The notes below the pieces were generated by a model. That model saw only the letters and a program-made list of their open reading frames with translations, was not told the origin of the DNA and did no database searches. From Amycolatopsis sulphurea (lineage in GTDB: Bacteria; Actinomycetota; Actinomycetes; Mycobacteriales; Pseudonocardiaceae): DNA of 64,000 nucleotides. Positions 62,915 through 64,000 of this stretch are shown piece by piece (within the stretch, counting starts at the first letter, position 1; each line of letters opens with the position of its first letter). The stretch covers positions 744,001-808,000 of the forward strand of contig NZ_PDJK01000002.1 in the NCBI RefSeq assembly GCF_002564045.1. Direction: 5' to 3'. The position numbers and the translations under genes are program-made.

Positions 62915-64000
62915 CTACGCGTGGCCGTCGTGGGAATCAGCAGCACGACGGCCACGCAACACGACATAGACCGCGAACGAAACCACGAAACCCGCGTAAT
63001 AAGCCAGATCCGCGCCATGCAGGGCGGCAGCCACCGGTCCTGTGTAGACAGTCGTGTGCATGAACGGCACCGCGGCGGTGAACCCGGCGCCGAACGCGAC
63101 CAGCGCGGCCCAGCCGCGGACCGGACGGTTCAGCTCGGCCGGCACCTCGACGCGGCGGCCACCCCGGGTGCGCCGCCGCCAGTCCGGTACCACCACGCCC
63201 AGGAACGGCGGGATCCAGTAGCTCACGAACAGCAGCACGTTCTCGAACTTCGCGGACAGATCGCCGCTGTGCATCCAGAGGATCAGGGCGAACGCCAGCA
63301 CCGTCACCACCACCGCGGACACCGGACGGCGCAGCCGCACCCCGACCGTCTGCAGAGCGAGAGAGCCGCTGTAGTCGTTCATCGCATTGGACGACACCGT
63401 GGCCAGCGCGATCACCAGCAGCGCCAGATCACCCGGCAGCCCGCCGCCGGCCAGCCCGGCCACCCCGGCGGCGGTCTGGTCGCCCAACGCGGCGCCGAGC
63501 GCGAGCCCGATGCCCTCGCCGAGCAGGTACGAAGCGACGAGGCCGAGCAGCGTGAACCAGAAGACCCCGGCGGGCCGGGTCGACGAAGGCAGGTAACGGC
63601 TGAAGTCGGCCGCGTAGGGTGCCCAGGAGATCGCCAGGCTGAGCGTGATCGTCGAGAACAGCACGACCCCGCCCGCGAGGTCGCCGCCCGTCGCGGAATC
63701 GGTGAACGTGATCGGGTGATCCAGCACCACTTTCACGGCCAGCGCGACGAAAGCGGCCACGAGCACCACGCTCATCACCGCCTGGACCCGGTGGATCACG
63801 GCGTAGCCGAACACCCCGAGCAGGCACTGCAGCACCAGCACGATCACCATCGCGGCCCAGAACGGCAGCCCGGTGAGTTCGGCCAGCGCCTCCCCGCCGA
63901 ACAACCCGACCAGCGCGTCCCACGCGATCGAGCCGAGCCACTGCACCAGCCCGGGCAGCACCACACCCCGGCCGAACGGCAACCGCGCGAGCGGCAGCTG
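62915..64000 (-). CDS. NCS1-family permease (cytosine/purine/allantoin type), N-terminus beyond window
   Basis: At least 361 residues of a polytopic permease; open to the window edge. Motifs: WLGSIAWDALVGLFGGEALA, ISWAPYAADFSRYLPSSTRP (the NCS1 signature), and ALATVSSNAMNDYSGSLALQ. These fit the purine-cytosine permease branch of NCS1 sodium/proton symporters. The C-terminus ends RAADSHDGHA. The missing N-terminus prevents a finer substrate call. Confidence 0.9.
   Translation of the reverse strand, partial: QLPLARLPFGRGVVLPGLVQWLGSIAWDALVGLFGGEALAELTGLPFWAAMVIVLVLQCLLGVFGYAVIHRVQAVMSVVLVAAFVALAVKVVLDHPITFTDSATGGDLAGGVVLFSTITLSLAISWAPYAADFSRYLPSSTRPAGVFWFTLLGLVASYLLGEGIGLALGAALGDQTAAGVAGLAGGGLPGDLALLVIALATVSSNAMNDYSGSLALQTVGVRLRRPVSAVVVTVLAFALILWMHSGDLSAKFENVLLFVSYWIPPFLGVVVPDWRRRTRGGRRVEVPAELNRPVRGWAALVAFGAGFTAAVPFMHTTVYTGPVAAALHGADLAYYAGFVVSFAVYVVLRGRRAADSHDGHA

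Noticed and set aside
1..64000. tRNA, rRNA, CRISPR arrays and prophage integrase or attachment sites
   Set aside because: None recognised by eye; the repeated elements found are palindromes at gene ends and IS ends, not spaced direct repeats.

Overview
The window is high-GC actinomycete chromosome. Gene content (LytTR two-component system, DUF485/acetate-symporter pairs, ring-epoxidation phenylacetate cluster, ALF-repeat polymorphic toxin, tachylectin/trypsin-like secreted protein, many GTG starts and ATGA/GTGA gene overlaps) and a recurrent ~51-bp palindrome at gene 3' ends suggest a Pseudonocardiales member, most plausibly Amycolatopsis. The genus is an inference; no rRNA or other taxonomic marker is present.

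Layout. 1-1.1 kb: the end of an AbiEi-type antitoxin and a frameshifted AbiEii-type toxin. 1.2-2.6 kb: thiamine-binding protein, MarR regulator, DUF3817 membrane protein. 2.9-8.6 kb: a mannose module, with a secreted GH92 alpha-mannosidase divergent from a LacI regulator and a mannose-6-phosphate isomerase, and two matching LacI-type operators. 8.7-14.6 kb: a LytS/LytTR pair translationally coupled to two successive small-membrane-protein/sodium-solute-symporter pairs, probably sensing and importing monocarboxylates. 14.7-18.8 kb: a PEP-mutase-like enzyme, then a decaying stretch of XRE and PadR-like regulators with frameshifts, then a secreted trypsin-like protease. 19.2-23.7 kb: thiolase, methylmalonyl-CoA epimerase, TetR, SPW-repeat protein and a DivIVA-like coiled-coil protein. 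23.9-25.2 kb: barstar-like immunity gene, HINT-barnase toxin remnant and a truncated membrane protein, joined at a rearrangement point. 25.6-34.3 kb: universal stress protein and the complete phenylacetate pathway, paaZABCDE facing paaI-paaK-tetR, with two similar 22-bp operator candidates between them.

34.4-42.8 kb: winged-helix protein, secreted GH18 chitinase with a DasR-like site in its promoter, Tex RNA-binding protein, acyl-CoA dehydrogenase and DEAD-box helicase. 42.8-52.2 kb is an accessory island: an IS5-like element in a hypothetical gene, an immunity-like gene, a ~1,224-residue ALF-repeat polymorphic toxin broken by one frameshift, a second IS that splits a small secreted-protein gene (AAG target duplication, so the original gene can be reconstructed), and a trypsin-fold/tachylectin protein that has lost its catalytic His and Ser. 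52.4-64 kb: polytopic membrane protein, DUF218 protein, sulfonate/nitrate-type ABC importer, SnoaL-like protein, an unusual methyltransferase-DUF1684 fusion, an XRE-cupin regulator divergent from a thioredoxin-reductase-like flavoprotein, an MFS exporter, and an NCS1 permease running off the end.

Two themes recur. First, six copies of one long palindrome sit at gene 3' ends, four of them between convergent genes, and some supply the stop codon of the neighbouring gene. Second, the defence/toxin regions hold several single-base frameshifts, three of them at or beside C runs, so real gene decay must be separated from consensus errors. No tRNA, rRNA, CRISPR array or replication origin was recognised.
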